DNA of 64,000 bases from Clostridiales bacterium (GTDB taxonomy: Bacteria; Bacillota; Clostridia; Oscillospirales; QAMX01): contig JAEDMJ010000003.1 of assembly GCA_016303065.1 (NCBI GenBank), forward strand, positions 10,044 through 74,043, written 5' to 3'. Under the pieces are notes generated by a model. That model had not been told where the DNA came from. It saw only the letters and a program-made list of their open reading frames with translations, and made no database searches. A program made the position numbers and the translations under genes. This document shows positions 52,794 to 60,519 of the stretch, piece by piece (position 1 is the first letter of the stretch; every line of letters starts with the position of its first letter).

Positions 52794-53646
52794 ATCTCTC
52801 CTTAACGCGAATCGCCGCGCGTTTTATGTCGTTTTTGGGATATTTCCCCCGGGCAATGAGCCTGTCCGACGCTTCACGCACCGACGCGCCGTTCAGCACA
52901 AGCTCCAGTATTTCCGCTTCCGGAGAAACCCCGCCCCCGTCCGTTTCTCCGCCGGGCTTATCCGGTCCGAGGTTTATGACGATTGCGTATTCGCCCTTTC
53001 CGGAATCCGGATTTGCCCGCACCTCCGAAAGCACGTCCCCAGCCGGGCCGCGGTATATGCGTTCAAATTTCTTGGTCAGATCGTTGCAGAGACATATCTC
53101 CGCTTCGGGAAGCTCACGGCATATCAGCTCCAGGGAGGCCTCGATCCTCTTCGGGGATTCATAGAAAACCGCCACGCGGGCATATTCCGAATTTATCCGG
53201 CGCAGAACCTCCGAAGTTTCCCTGTCCTTCCGGGGAAGAAATCCGTAGAAAGCGAATGCGACGGCGTTGAAGCCCGAAACGGATATCGCCGCCGCAACGG
53301 CGGAGGCGCCCGGAACCGCCGTTGCACATATCCCGGCGGACACGGCTTTGCGCACCAGTATGCTCCCCGGGTCGGAAACGCAGGGGGTCCCGGCGTCGGT
53401 TATAAGCGCGACGTCCTTTCCCGACGCAAGCTCGGCCACAAGTCCGTCCGAGCCGGTCTCCTCGTTGAACTTGTGATACGCCCTGAGCTTCTGCCGTCCG
53501 ATTCCGAGACGGTCCAGAAGCACTCCGCTCGTTCTCGTATCCTCCGCGGCGATGATATCCGCGTTCCGAAGAGTCTCCGCCGCACGGGAAGATATGTCGC
53601 CAAGATTTCCTATCGGCGTTGCCACAACAAAAAGGGTTCCGCTCAT
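52780..53646 (-). CDS. rsmI: 16S rRNA 2'-O-ribose C1402 methyltransferase
   Basis: A 288-residue RsmI of the tetrapyrrole methylase fold. VATPIGNLGDISSRA opens it, followed by EDTRTSG, ITDAGTPCVSDPG and VPGASAVAAAISVSG; the C-terminal part holds the small rRNA-binding domain. It methylates the ribose of C1402 in helix 44. I prefer ATG at 53646 (MSGTLFVV) over the frame start at 53679. It heads an operon with the tgt-like and rmt-like genes. Confidence 0.95.
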   Translation of the reverse strand: MSGTLFVVATPIGNLGDISSRAAETLRNADIIAAEDTRTSGVLLDRLGIGRQKLRAYHKFNEETGSDGLVAELASGKDVALITDAGTPCVSDPGSILVRKAVSAGICATAVPGASAVAAAISVSGFNAVAFAFYGFLPRKDRETSEVLRRINSEYARVAVFYESPKRIEASLELICRELPEAEICLCNDLTKKFERIYRGPAGDVLSEVRANPDSGKGEYAIVINLGPDKPGGETDGGGVSPEAEILELVLNGASVREASDRLIARGKYPKNDIKRAAIRVKERFELD

Positions 53647-53706
53647 TTTTTCTTCCAACCCTCCGAAATCAATATTCACCGGCGCATTTTACCGCCGCGT
53701 GACTAT

Positions 53707-53735
53707 ATTATATCCCATGATCGCCTTTCCCGCAA
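53707..53735 (-). promoter_or_regulatory. Predicted promoter of rsmI-tgt-rmt
   Basis: -10 TATAAT (53707-53712), 17-nt spacer, -35 TTGCGG (53730-53735), about 60 nt before rsmI. Confidence 0.5.
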
Positions 53736-53785
53736 GAGCCGCGTTTTTTCTTTTTGAAGGCGGACAAAAAAAACAAAAAAATCTC

Positions 53786-53814
53786 TTGACAATCCGGCGG
53801 CAATCTGTTAAAAT
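53786..53814 (+). promoter_or_regulatory. Sigma-A promoter of the tRNA pair
   Basis: -35 TTGACA (53786-53791), 17-nt spacer, -10 TAAAAT (53809-53814), 25 nt before tRNA-Asp. Confidence 0.7.
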
Positions 53815-53838
53815 AACTGCTGTCGCAAATAACGATTT

Positions 53839-53913
53839 GGCCCGGTAGTTCAGTCGGTTTAGAACGCCAGCCTGTCACGCTGGAGGTCGTGGGTTCGAGC
53901 CCCATCCGGGTCG
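53839..53913 (+). tRNA. tRNA-Asp (anticodon GTC)
   Basis: A 75-nt cloverleaf: acceptor GGCCCGG pairs with CCGGGTC with one G-U; the anticodon GTC is at 53874-53876 in a CCAGC/GCTGG stem; GGTTCGAGC is the T loop. CCA is not encoded. Confidence 0.97.
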
Positions 53914-53916
53914 TAC

Positions 53917-53989
<73 letters not shown>

Positions 53990-53991
53990 TT

Positions 53992-54038
53992 TCAAATAAA
54001 GACGGCTTCTGTCAAAAACGGAAGCCGTCTTTATTTGA
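53992..54038 (+). terminator. Intrinsic terminator after the tRNA pair
   Basis: Eighteen-base perfect arms (53992-54009 and 54021-54038) with an 11-nt loop begin 3 nt after tRNA-Thr. Confidence 0.85.
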
Positions 54039-54060
54039 AAAAAGCAGACCCGCATACAAA

Positions 54061-54102
54061 AAGAGCAGGTCCCGTGAAAAAACCGGGGCGTGCTCTTTTT
54101 TT
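54061..54102. terminator. Terminator after the small broken gene
   Basis: AAGAGCA (54061-54067) pairs with TGCTCTT (54091-54097), with an imperfect GC-rich inner stem; seven T follow on the plus strand and five on the minus strand. Confidence 0.6.
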
Positions 54103-54107
54103 GCGGG

Positions 54108-54361
54108 TCAAATCGAATAATTGAGGGAAATTTCCGTTTGCATCAGGTCGGCAATGGTTATCCCGTCAAAATAGCTGTTCACAAGCTTGTGGAACTCCGA
54201 CAGAGTTTCCCGGTTCAAAGCGGTCTTTTCCGCAGTCACGCGGACTGCTTTTTGATCAGAACGGAGAACTTATCGGAAATCTGCGCGCAGCCGTACATAC
54301 ACATATGTCCACGCCGCATGCGCCCAACCGTCATAACGCCCATTTTATAAGACTTCCGCAT
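54108..54361 (-). pseudogene. Small unrecognised gene, apparently split by a frameshift
   Basis: Two short overlapping frames: 54236-54361 (41 residues from ATG, with AAAGGAG 8 nt upstream) and 54108-54239 (43 residues from a GTG inside the first stop). Joining them with a single-base shift at the A5 run (54249-54253, minus-strand A) gives one reading of about 83 residues running through FSVLIKKAVRVTAEKT. The second half, with LSEFHKLVNSYFDGITIADL, has normal protein composition. I do not recognise the family. It may be one gene broken by mutation or by an assembly error, or two coupled small genes. A clear promoter with palindromes precedes it and a terminator follows, so it is or was an expressed unit. 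Confidence 0.45.
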
Positions 54362-54388
54362 TTTGCGTTCTCCTTTCGCCACGTATTA

Positions 54389-54405
54389 CCAACCGTTCAG
54401 GTTGG
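54389..54405. promoter_or_regulatory. Palindromic operator at the transcription start of the small gene
   Basis: Six-base arms CCAACC/GGTTGG (54389-54394 and 54400-54405) with a 5-nt spacer lie just after the -10 box, a typical repressor position. Confidence 0.5.
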
Positions 54406-54409
54406 CTGT

Positions 54410-54440
54410 ATTATATCACTACCTACTATGTCATAGGTAA
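54410..54440 (-). promoter_or_regulatory. Promoter of the small gene with a palindrome in its spacer
   Basis: -10 TATAAT (54410-54415) and a possible -35 TTACCT (54435-54440) at 19 nt. The spacer carries the dyad CTATG-T-CATAG (54426-54436) nested in ACCTA/TAGGT (54421-54425 and 54434-54438). The long spacer and dyad suggest regulated expression. Confidence 0.5.
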
Positions 54441-54499
54441 AATAAAAAATTTATATTCTTTTTTCGCAGGCGAAGTTTTCCCGTAGCACGCGCATACGC

Positions 54500-54543
54500 C
54501 AACCGCCCTGCCGGAGTCTTTACATCCCCCGGCAGGGCGGTTG
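54500..54543. terminator. Hairpin after the methyltransferase gene
   Basis: Fifteen-base perfect GC-rich arms (54500-54514 and 54529-54543) with a 14-nt loop, 34 nt past the methyltransferase stop. No T run follows on the minus strand, so termination would be factor-assisted or it protects the mRNA end. Confidence 0.5.
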
Positions 54544-54576
54544 ACCGGCTTAAATCCGGCTAATTCTGCGCTTTTT

Positions 54577-55329
54577 TTACACTCTCCCCACATATCCCCG
54601 CGAAAAATTTGCGATTCTGATTTGACCGTATTCGGCTCTCCGGTCAAAAAGTTCTTCCAGCGCGCCGGCGAAGGCGGAAAAATTTTCTTCTCCGGGCAGA
54701 GGGGCATATGACGATGAGAGCATTCTTTTCACGAAGGCTTCCCGGCTGAAAAAAAGGTCGTATCTGAAATCTGCGCACTCGCAGCCCTTTTCAAAAAAGC
54801 CTGTGACGCGACCTTCATCCCGGTGTATATTCCCGCTGAAACCTTTGAATCTCGGGCAAAGCCTGCGGCAGAGTTCCTCGCATTCCCAGACCGTTTGGTC
54901 GGAAGCGTCCCTTATGTTCCATACAAGCGCCGCGCTTCCTCCCGGGCGGACTATCCTTTGACACTCGCGGGCAAAAGCCGCCGCGTCAAACCAGTGAAAC
55001 GCAGAGGCGGCGGTCACATGGTCGACGCATGCGGAATCAAGCGCTGTGTCCGAGGCGGAACCGTTCACGGAAAAAAACCTTTTTTCGTTTCCGAGAAATT
55101 TTTCCGCAAAAGCCCGCATATCCGCGTTCGGCTCAACGCCGAACACGGTACAGCCCGTTTCCAAAAGCTGTTTTGAAAATTTTCCCGTTCCCGAACCGAC
55201 GTCGGCCACGGCGACGCCTTCTCCGAGACCCAGCTTCCCGGTCAGCCATTCCATTAGTTCCACGGCGTATCCCGGTCTTGCGGCGGAGTACGCCTCCGCT
55301 TTGCCGCTGAAAACAGATGTGTTTTCCAT
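54577..55329 (-). CDS. SAM-dependent class I methyltransferase
   Basis: A 250-residue methyltransferase of the UbiE/Methyltransf_11 type. Motif I is VADVGSGTGKF, followed by FGVEPNADMRAFA and FHWFDAAAFARECQRIVRPGG, which are the post-I and motif III regions. The substrate is unknown; small-molecule targets are usual. ATG at 55329 follows GGAGG by 4 nt and the frame start at 55359 is not supported. It stands between two hairpins, so it is probably transcribed alone. Confidence 0.85.
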   Translation of the reverse strand: MENTSVFSGKAEAYSAARPGYAVELMEWLTGKLGLGEGVAVADVGSGTGKFSKQLLETGCTVFGVEPNADMRAFAEKFLGNEKRFFSVNGSASDTALDSACVDHVTAASAFHWFDAAAFARECQRIVRPGGSAALVWNIRDASDQTVWECEELCRRLCPRFKGFSGNIHRDEGRVTGFFEKGCECADFRYDLFFSREAFVKRMLSSSYAPLPGEENFSAFAGALEELFDRRAEYGQIRIANFSRGYVGRV

Positions 55330-55357
55330 TTTTCCTCCGTCCCGTAAAAAACAACGC

Positions 55358-55391
55358 AAAGCCGAAGGAGATACTGTTCTCCTTCGGCTTT
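55358..55391 (-). terminator. Intrinsic terminator ending the pduL-to-hypothetical operon
   Basis: Thirteen-base perfect arms (55358-55370 and 55379-55391), 8-nt loop, T-rich bases after the stem on the minus strand. Confidence 0.75.
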
Positions 55392-55402
55392 ATCGCTGTG
55401 TA

Positions 55403-55966
55403 TCAGTTTTGTTGGGCTGCGCCGATGAAAAGCTTTGTTTTCGGATCCAGAAAAACGATCCTGACGTCCCCGGAGGGGAAGGTCACATGGGCTTCCACGG
55501 CGTATTCGCTCTTCGACTTCGGAGCCGGCTCGGCACAATCCGCCTTGTCCCGCAGATAGTAAGTCACCGACTCGAAGCCGCCGAGATTTTTTTCGATCTG
55601 GGAATCGTACTGCGAAGAAAAAGTCACTCCGCATATGTATTCCAGAACATACGTCCAGCCGTTCCCAATATTCCTTGAATACACCTTTACGTTGTAAGCC
55701 GTGACTGCCGGAGTTTCCGGTTCGGATTTCGTGACGTAAAGGCGCGTTCCGGGGCCTTCGTCCAGGACAAAGAAATCTCCGTCCCGATAAGCGTCATCGG
55801 TTTCGAGCATCGTCAAAACCTCCGCTTCAGTGTAAGCCGCGATTTCTTTGGGATCAACGGCGCTGACCATGTTCTCCGGAACGATATCCCTGGCGTTGAG
55901 CATGGCGATGGCCACTGCGGTCACGATTATCATCGCGACCGGTATAGCCCAGAGCCATTTTTTCAT
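55403..55966 (-). CDS. Hypothetical membrane-anchored extracytoplasmic protein
   Basis: I do not recognise this 187-residue protein. It has an N-terminal membrane helix at about 5-23 (LWAIPVAMIIVTAVAIAML) with no lipobox or clear cleavage site, then a soluble acidic part rich in Tyr and Val, ending with IVFLDPKTKLFIGAAQQN. The gene overlaps the DapA-like gene by ATGA, so the two are likely made together. It is the last gene of the long operon. An anchored sensor or binding protein is possible but not shown. Confidence 0.65.
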   Translation of the reverse strand: MKKWLWAIPVAMIIVTAVAIAMLNARDIVPENMVSAVDPKEIAAYTEAEVLTMLETDDAYRDGDFFVLDEGPGTRLYVTKSEPETPAVTAYNVKVYSRNIGNGWTYVLEYICGVTFSSQYDSQIEKNLGGFESVTYYLRDKADCAEPAPKSKSEYAVEAHVTFPSGDVRIVFLDPKTKLFIGAAQQN

Positions 55967-56889
55967 TTAAGGTTGCGAAGCTCGGCGCGGAGCGACTCGG
56001 TAAGGCGCTCGCACTGGTGCATACGGTAGGTGTTCTGCTCCTTGAGCTCCTCAAGTCCGGAACGGCGGGTATAATGGGTCATCTCGGCGCCGGTCTGGCT
56101 GATGTGGTACTTGGCGATTGCCGGATACTGGCTGAGGATCTCGCCGGAGGTTCCGAGAAAATCGGAAACACGGAGAGCCATTTCCGGATACTTTTCCCAG
56201 TTGTCACAGAGCCACTGGTAGAGGTCGGGGTGGACATTGCCCATGATTCCGCAGAAGCCGGCGGCGCCGTCCTTCAGGGACTGATAGAGAAGCGTGGAGT
56301 TGGCGTTGTAGATGCCGAAATTGGTTCCGCGGACTGCGTCGATCTTGACCTTGATGGCGTCGGAACGGCAGGAAGTCTCCTTGAGGAAAACATATCTGCC
56401 GGTGTCGGTGCAGTGGCGCAGGATCTTGGGCGTCATGTTGAGGTTATACTGGTCGGGCTTCTCGTAGAAGCCAAGGGGAATATCCTTGTCCTCGATACCG
56501 TCGACCAGCTGATCCAGGATCTCGATAAAGCGGTCTTCGTCATTTCCGGCAAGCTTGTTGATTCTTGCGGTTATGAAGCAGAGAGCGTCCGCGCCGGTCT
56601 TTGCCATGGCGTTCATCTCTTCGATCTGCTCCTCGAGGCTGTCAGAAACGTGGCCCGAGACGACGACGGTCATCTTGCCCTTGTGCTCGACGATGCACTT
56701 TGCAAGCTCGATGCGCTCTTCAAGGGTGAGCTTTTCGCTCTCGCTGGACGCACAAAGCGCAAGAACACCGGCGCAGTTGTGATCCTCGTACCACTTCATA
56801 AGTCTGCCCACGGCAGGATAGTCGATGGCGCCGTCAAGAGTGAAGGGGGTTATCATCGCCGGATAGGCGCCGCCAGGAATTGTCTTCAT
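55963..56889 (-). CDS. DapA/NanA family aldolase-lyase, substrate unknown
   Basis: A 308-residue Schiff-base aldolase of the dihydrodipicolinate synthase family. The Schiff-base Lys is K170 in VFLKETS. The GTTGE motif is replaced by CASSE (46-50) and the Tyr motif is FYEKP (141-145), unlike the YNVP of DapA and the YNIP of sialate lyase. It is therefore neither a standard DapA nor NanA. The ATG at 56889 has GGGAG upstream. It follows an alpha/beta hydrolase gene by 65 nt. Confidence 0.85.
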   Translation of the reverse strand: MKTIPGGAYPAMITPFTLDGAIDYPAVGRLMKWYEDHNCAGVLALCASSESEKLTLEERIELAKCIVEHKGKMTVVVSGHVSDSLEEQIEEMNAMAKTGADALCFITARINKLAGNDEDRFIEILDQLVDGIEDKDIPLGFYEKPDQYNLNMTPKILRHCTDTGRYVFLKETSCRSDAIKVKIDAVRGTNFGIYNANSTLLYQSLKDGAAGFCGIMGNVHPDLYQWLCDNWEKYPEMALRVSDFLGTSGEILSQYPAIAKYHISQTGAEMTHYTRRSGLEELKEQNTYRMHQCERLTESLRAELRNLK

Positions 56890-56954
56890 TGTTGTTATCT
56901 CCCATTTTATTTTATATATTTGCCCCGCTTTTCCGCCAGTGAAAAGTTCGGACA

Positions 56955-57749
56955 CTATATGCTGTTTTTTTCAAAAAACTCAAGAGATATGCGGTTGAAT
57001 TCTCTCCGCTGTTCGATATTGCAGATGTGCCCCGCGTTTTCGAGGAAAACCGTTCCCGCTCCTTTTATGCGCGACACAAGGCGCGGAGTAAATCTTTTGA
57101 ACAGAAAATCTTCCTCGCCCAGTATATAAAGCTGGGGGATCGGCGTCGGAAGCAGATTCAGCTTGTCGGTGTAATCGCCGAGACTGCTGGTTCCGAACAT
57201 GAACCTCACCCATGCACAGAACTCGTCCCCGCCCATCTTCGCCGCGCCCTTCACGAAAACCCTTCTGGCAAAGGCGTGTTTTTTCCCGGGAATGATGACC
57301 CTCGCAAAAAGCTTGTAAACGGTGTAATAGGACACGAACTTGCAAAGCCAGATTACCGGATACGCAAAAATTCTCATTCCGAGTTCAAAGCGCAGAATTC
57401 CCGAGCCCTGAACCATGCTTATCACGCGCCCGGGATACGTTGCCGCAAGACCTACGGCGATAATCGACGAGAGCGACACCGCCATAAAATGCGCCCGTTC
57501 CACGCCGCACTCGTCCATGACGGCTATGATCTCGGCCACGATGTCTTCCATGACGTACTCTTTCGGCGCGGCGGGCTGTCTTGAATTTCCGTGGCCCGGA
57601 AGTTCAATCGCAATCGTGTTGTAGTATTTTGAATATTCCCTTATCTGATATTTCAGCGACAGGATATTCCCGCCCAGACCGTGCAGCAAAACAATCCATT
57701 CCGAAGGTTCATCACGGAGTGTTTTTTCGTAATATAATATTTTTTCCAC
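56955..57749 (-). CDS. Alpha/beta hydrolase
   Basis: A 264-residue hydrolase of the alpha/beta fold. VLLHGLGGN forms the oxyanion hole; the nucleophile elbow is MAVSLSS rather than the usual GxSxG, still with a Ser at the centre; the acid lies in YILGEEDFLF and the catalytic His in ENAGHICNI near the end. The start is GTG at 57749 with a poorly placed GGGG site, so the N-terminus is somewhat uncertain. It lies 29 nt after the DUF1846 gene. Confidence 0.85.
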   Translation of the reverse strand: MEKILYYEKTLRDEPSEWIVLLHGLGGNILSLKYQIREYSKYYNTIAIELPGHGNSRQPAAPKEYVMEDIVAEIIAVMDECGVERAHFMAVSLSSIIAVGLAATYPGRVISMVQGSGILRFELGMRIFAYPVIWLCKFVSYYTVYKLFARVIIPGKKHAFARRVFVKGAAKMGGDEFCAWVRFMFGTSSLGDYTDKLNLLPTPIPQLYILGEEDFLFKRFTPRLVSRIKGAGTVFLENAGHICNIEQRREFNRISLEFFEKNSI

Positions 57750-57778
57750 CCCCGTGATATTTTTTGCAAAGGCTCAGA

Positions 57779-59254
57779 TCATTCGTTGGCTTTTGTCAAA
57801 TATTCCGGATCACAGCTCAGATTTATTCCGAGCTTTCTGTACGCCGCCGTATCCGAGGCGGTGAGCATGACGGTTGAGTGGGCTTCGCATCCGGCAAGCT
57901 CTCCCAGCTTGTCCATCGCCAGTTCAACGGACGGATTCATGTCGGCGCAAACGCTCATTGCAATGAGAACCTCTTCCACATTGAGCCGCGGAGTCGAATT
58001 CTTGAGAACGGATTTCTTCATTTTGAGTATCGGCTCGAGCACTCTCGGCGAAAGCAGATGCACCGCATCCGCCATTCCCGCGCAGAGCTTCACCGCGTTG
58101 AGCATGGCGCTTGCCGGAGACGTCATAAGGTCCGAAATTCTCCCGGTGACAAAACGCCCGTCCGAAAGCTGAATCGCCGTGACCGGCACGCCCGTCTCTT
58201 CCGCCCGGGCGCGCGCCGAGTTGGCAACCTCCCGGTTTTCCGGACGGATGCCCGCCTGCTGCATTATCACCTGAATGCGCGACGAAACGTCCGCTTCGGC
58301 AAGTCCGAGCTTTTTGTCGCATACCGCCTTGTAATAGCGGCGGATTATCTCCTGGAACGAGGCGTCCCGGCAGGCCGAATCGTCGCAGATCGCATATCCC
58401 GCCATGTTGACTCCCATGTCCGTGGGAGATTTGTAGATATCCTTCCCGGTTATGCGCTCGAGTATCGTCCGAACGACGGGAAAAACTTCAATATCCCTGT
58501 TGTAGTTCACCGTGGTCTGCCCGTAGGCCTCCAGGTGATAGGGATCGATCATATTCACATCCTGGAGGTCGGCCGTCGCCGCCTCATAGGCCAGGTTGAC
58601 CGGGTGCTTGAGGGGAATATTCCAAATCGGGAAAGTCTCAAACTTTGCATATCCCGCAGTAACCCCGCGTTTGTTCTCATGATAGAGCTGGGAAAGCGCA
58701 GTGGCAAGCTTCCCGCACCCCGGTCCCGGTGCGGTTATCACGACAAGCGGACGCGTCGTCTCGATATAGGGGTTTGCGCCGTACCCCTCGTCGGAAATGA
58801 TCGTCTCAACATCCGTCGGATATCCCTTTGTCGGGCGGTGGATATAGGCCCTTATGCCCATGTTTTCAAGCCGTTTTCTGAACTTCGCCGCTGCGGGCTG
58901 GTCGTCGTAAAGGGTGATGACCACGGAATTGATCTTTATTCCAAGGTCCGACAGCAGTCCGACAAGACGTATCGCGTCCTCGTCGTAGGTAATGCCCATA
59001 TCGGCGCGGATCTTGTTCTTTTCGATGGCCTCCGCGCTGACGCACATGATGAGCTCGGCGTCGTTCTTCATATGCAGAAGGAGCTTCACCTTTCCGTTCA
59101 GGTCAAATCCCGGAAGAACTCTCGCCGCATGATAGTCGTCGAAGAGCTTTCCGCCGAACTCAAGGTAAAGTTTGTTGTTGAACTGGCTTATACGCTTTCT
59201 GATCTGTTCCGTCTGAAGCTTTATATATAGGTCATTGTCAAAGCCGATTCTCAT
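57779..59254 (-). CDS. DUF1846 domain protein
   Basis: A 491-residue DUF1846 protein, full length for the family. It begins MRIGFDNDLYIKLQTEQIRKR; RPLVVITAPGPGCGKLATAL resembles a nucleotide-binding loop, and KSPTDMGVNMAGYAICDD is a family block. A structure from Streptococcus and later work link some members to nucleotide binding, but no function is established that I can state. It lies 23 nt after proA. Confidence 0.88.
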   Translation of the reverse strand: MRIGFDNDLYIKLQTEQIRKRISQFNNKLYLEFGGKLFDDYHAARVLPGFDLNGKVKLLLHMKNDAELIMCVSAEAIEKNKIRADMGITYDEDAIRLVGLLSDLGIKINSVVITLYDDQPAAAKFRKRLENMGIRAYIHRPTKGYPTDVETIISDEGYGANPYIETTRPLVVITAPGPGCGKLATALSQLYHENKRGVTAGYAKFETFPIWNIPLKHPVNLAYEAATADLQDVNMIDPYHLEAYGQTTVNYNRDIEVFPVVRTILERITGKDIYKSPTDMGVNMAGYAICDDSACRDASFQEIIRRYYKAVCDKKLGLAEADVSSRIQVIMQQAGIRPENREVANSARARAEETGVPVTAIQLSDGRFVTGRISDLMTSPASAMLNAVKLCAGMADAVHLLSPRVLEPILKMKKSVLKNSTPRLNVEEVLIAMSVCADMNPSVELAMDKLGELAGCEAHSTVMLTASDTAAYRKLGINLSCDPEYLTKANE

Positions 59255-59277
59255 AAGCCGCCGTTACCCGCCCTTTT

Positions 59278-60519
59278 TTATTTTCTTATGTGTCCGTTTC
59301 CGCGGACCGTATACTTCATGCTCGTAAGCGCCTCAAGACCCATGGGTCCGCGGGCATGAAGCTTCTGCGTCGATATTCCGATCTCTGCTCCGAGCCCGAA
59401 TTCGTTTCCGTCGGTAAACCTTGTGGACGCGTTGACATAGACCGCCGCCGCATCGACGCCGTTCAAAAATTTCTCCGCCGCAAAATAGTCCGATGTGACG
59501 ATTGCCTCGCTGTGGCCCGTTCCGAAACGCGATATGTGCGCGATCGCCTCGTCCACGCCGCCGACAGCCTTCACGGAGATGACCGGCCCAAGAAACTCCG
59601 CCGCAAAATCTTCCTCCGTCGCCTTTGATGCCCGTCCGTCCAAAACGGCAAGGCATTCGGGACAGCACCTGAGCTCAACGCCCTTTTCTCTCAGAGCGTC
59701 CGCAATCCCCGGAAGCATTCCAAGGGCTTCCCTGTCGATCAGAAGGCTTTCCGCCGCGTTGCAGACCGACATTCTCGACGTTTTGGCATTTACGACTATC
59801 GACTCCGCCATTTTGGCGTCGGCAGTCTTTTCAACGTATATGTGGCAGTTTCCGACGCCCGTCTCGATGACGGGGACGGTGGAATTCTCCGCGACGGCGC
59901 GGATGAGTCCCGCTCCGCCCCGCGGGATAAGGACGTCGATAAAACCGCGGGCGTGCATCATCGCATTGGCGCCCTCCCGCGTCGTGTCCGCGAGAAAATT
60001 GATGCAGTCGGCGGGAAGTCCGGCGCTTTCGACGGCGTCCCGCATGATACCCGCAAGCGCCCCATTGGAATTCAGGGCTTCCCTTCCCCCGCGCAGAACG
60101 CAGGCGTTCCCCGATTTTAAGCACAGCGCCGCCGCATCCACGGTGACGTTCGGGCGCGCTTCAAAGATTATTCCGACGACGCCGAGGGGAACTCTTCTCC
60201 GCTCAATACGCAGTCCGTCGGGTCTTACATACCCTCGGTCGACAACGCCCACCGGATCCGGCAGCGCCGCGACCTCGCGCACTCCGCAGGCAATCGCCCC
60301 GATCCTCTCAGCGGTAAGCACAAGACGGTCGAGCATGACCTCTCTCATGCCTTTTTCCCGCGCCGCGCAAACGTCCGCGTCATTGGCTTCAATGATTTCG
60401 TTTTTCCGGCTTTCGATCAGATCCGCGATTTTCAAAAGCGCCGCATCCTTCTCGGCTCTTCCGGCGGCGGCAAGTCTCGGTGCGGCAAGTTTCGCCGCAG
60501 AAAAAATTTCCGTGCTCAC
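59278..60519 (-). CDS. proA: Gamma-glutamyl phosphate reductase
   Basis: A 413-residue ProA, the second enzyme of proline synthesis, of the aldehyde dehydrogenase fold. The catalytic Cys lies in SRMSVCNAAESLLI; IFEARPNVTVDAAALCLKSG and VLIPRGGAGLI are family blocks. Its start overlaps the proB stop by 4 nt. Confidence 0.96.
   Translation of the reverse strand: MSTEIFSAAKLAAPRLAAAGRAEKDAALLKIADLIESRKNEIIEANDADVCAAREKGMREVMLDRLVLTAERIGAIACGVREVAALPDPVGVVDRGYVRPDGLRIERRRVPLGVVGIIFEARPNVTVDAAALCLKSGNACVLRGGREALNSNGALAGIMRDAVESAGLPADCINFLADTTREGANAMMHARGFIDVLIPRGGAGLIRAVAENSTVPVIETGVGNCHIYVEKTADAKMAESIVVNAKTSRMSVCNAAESLLIDREALGMLPGIADALREKGVELRCCPECLAVLDGRASKATEEDFAAEFLGPVISVKAVGGVDEAIAHISRFGTGHSEAIVTSDYFAAEKFLNGVDAAAVYVNASTRFTDGNEFGLGAEIGISTQKLHARGPMGLEALTSMKYTVRGNGHIRK

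Noticed and set aside
53708..53905. Minus-strand ORF of 65 residues beginning MGLEPTTSSVTGWRSKPTEL
   Set aside because: It is the reverse complement of tRNA-Asp and its promoter; this peptide is a well-known artefact of antisense reading over a tRNA.
54090..54350. Plus-strand ORF of 86 codons between the tRNAs and the methyltransferase
   Set aside because: It lies within the transcript of the minus-strand small gene, has no ribosome site, and starts inside a terminator stem.
55963..56889. DapA-like gene as dihydrodipicolinate synthase or sialate lyase
   Set aside because: Key motifs GTTGE and YNVP/YNIP are absent, and no lysine-pathway or sialic-acid genes are nearby.
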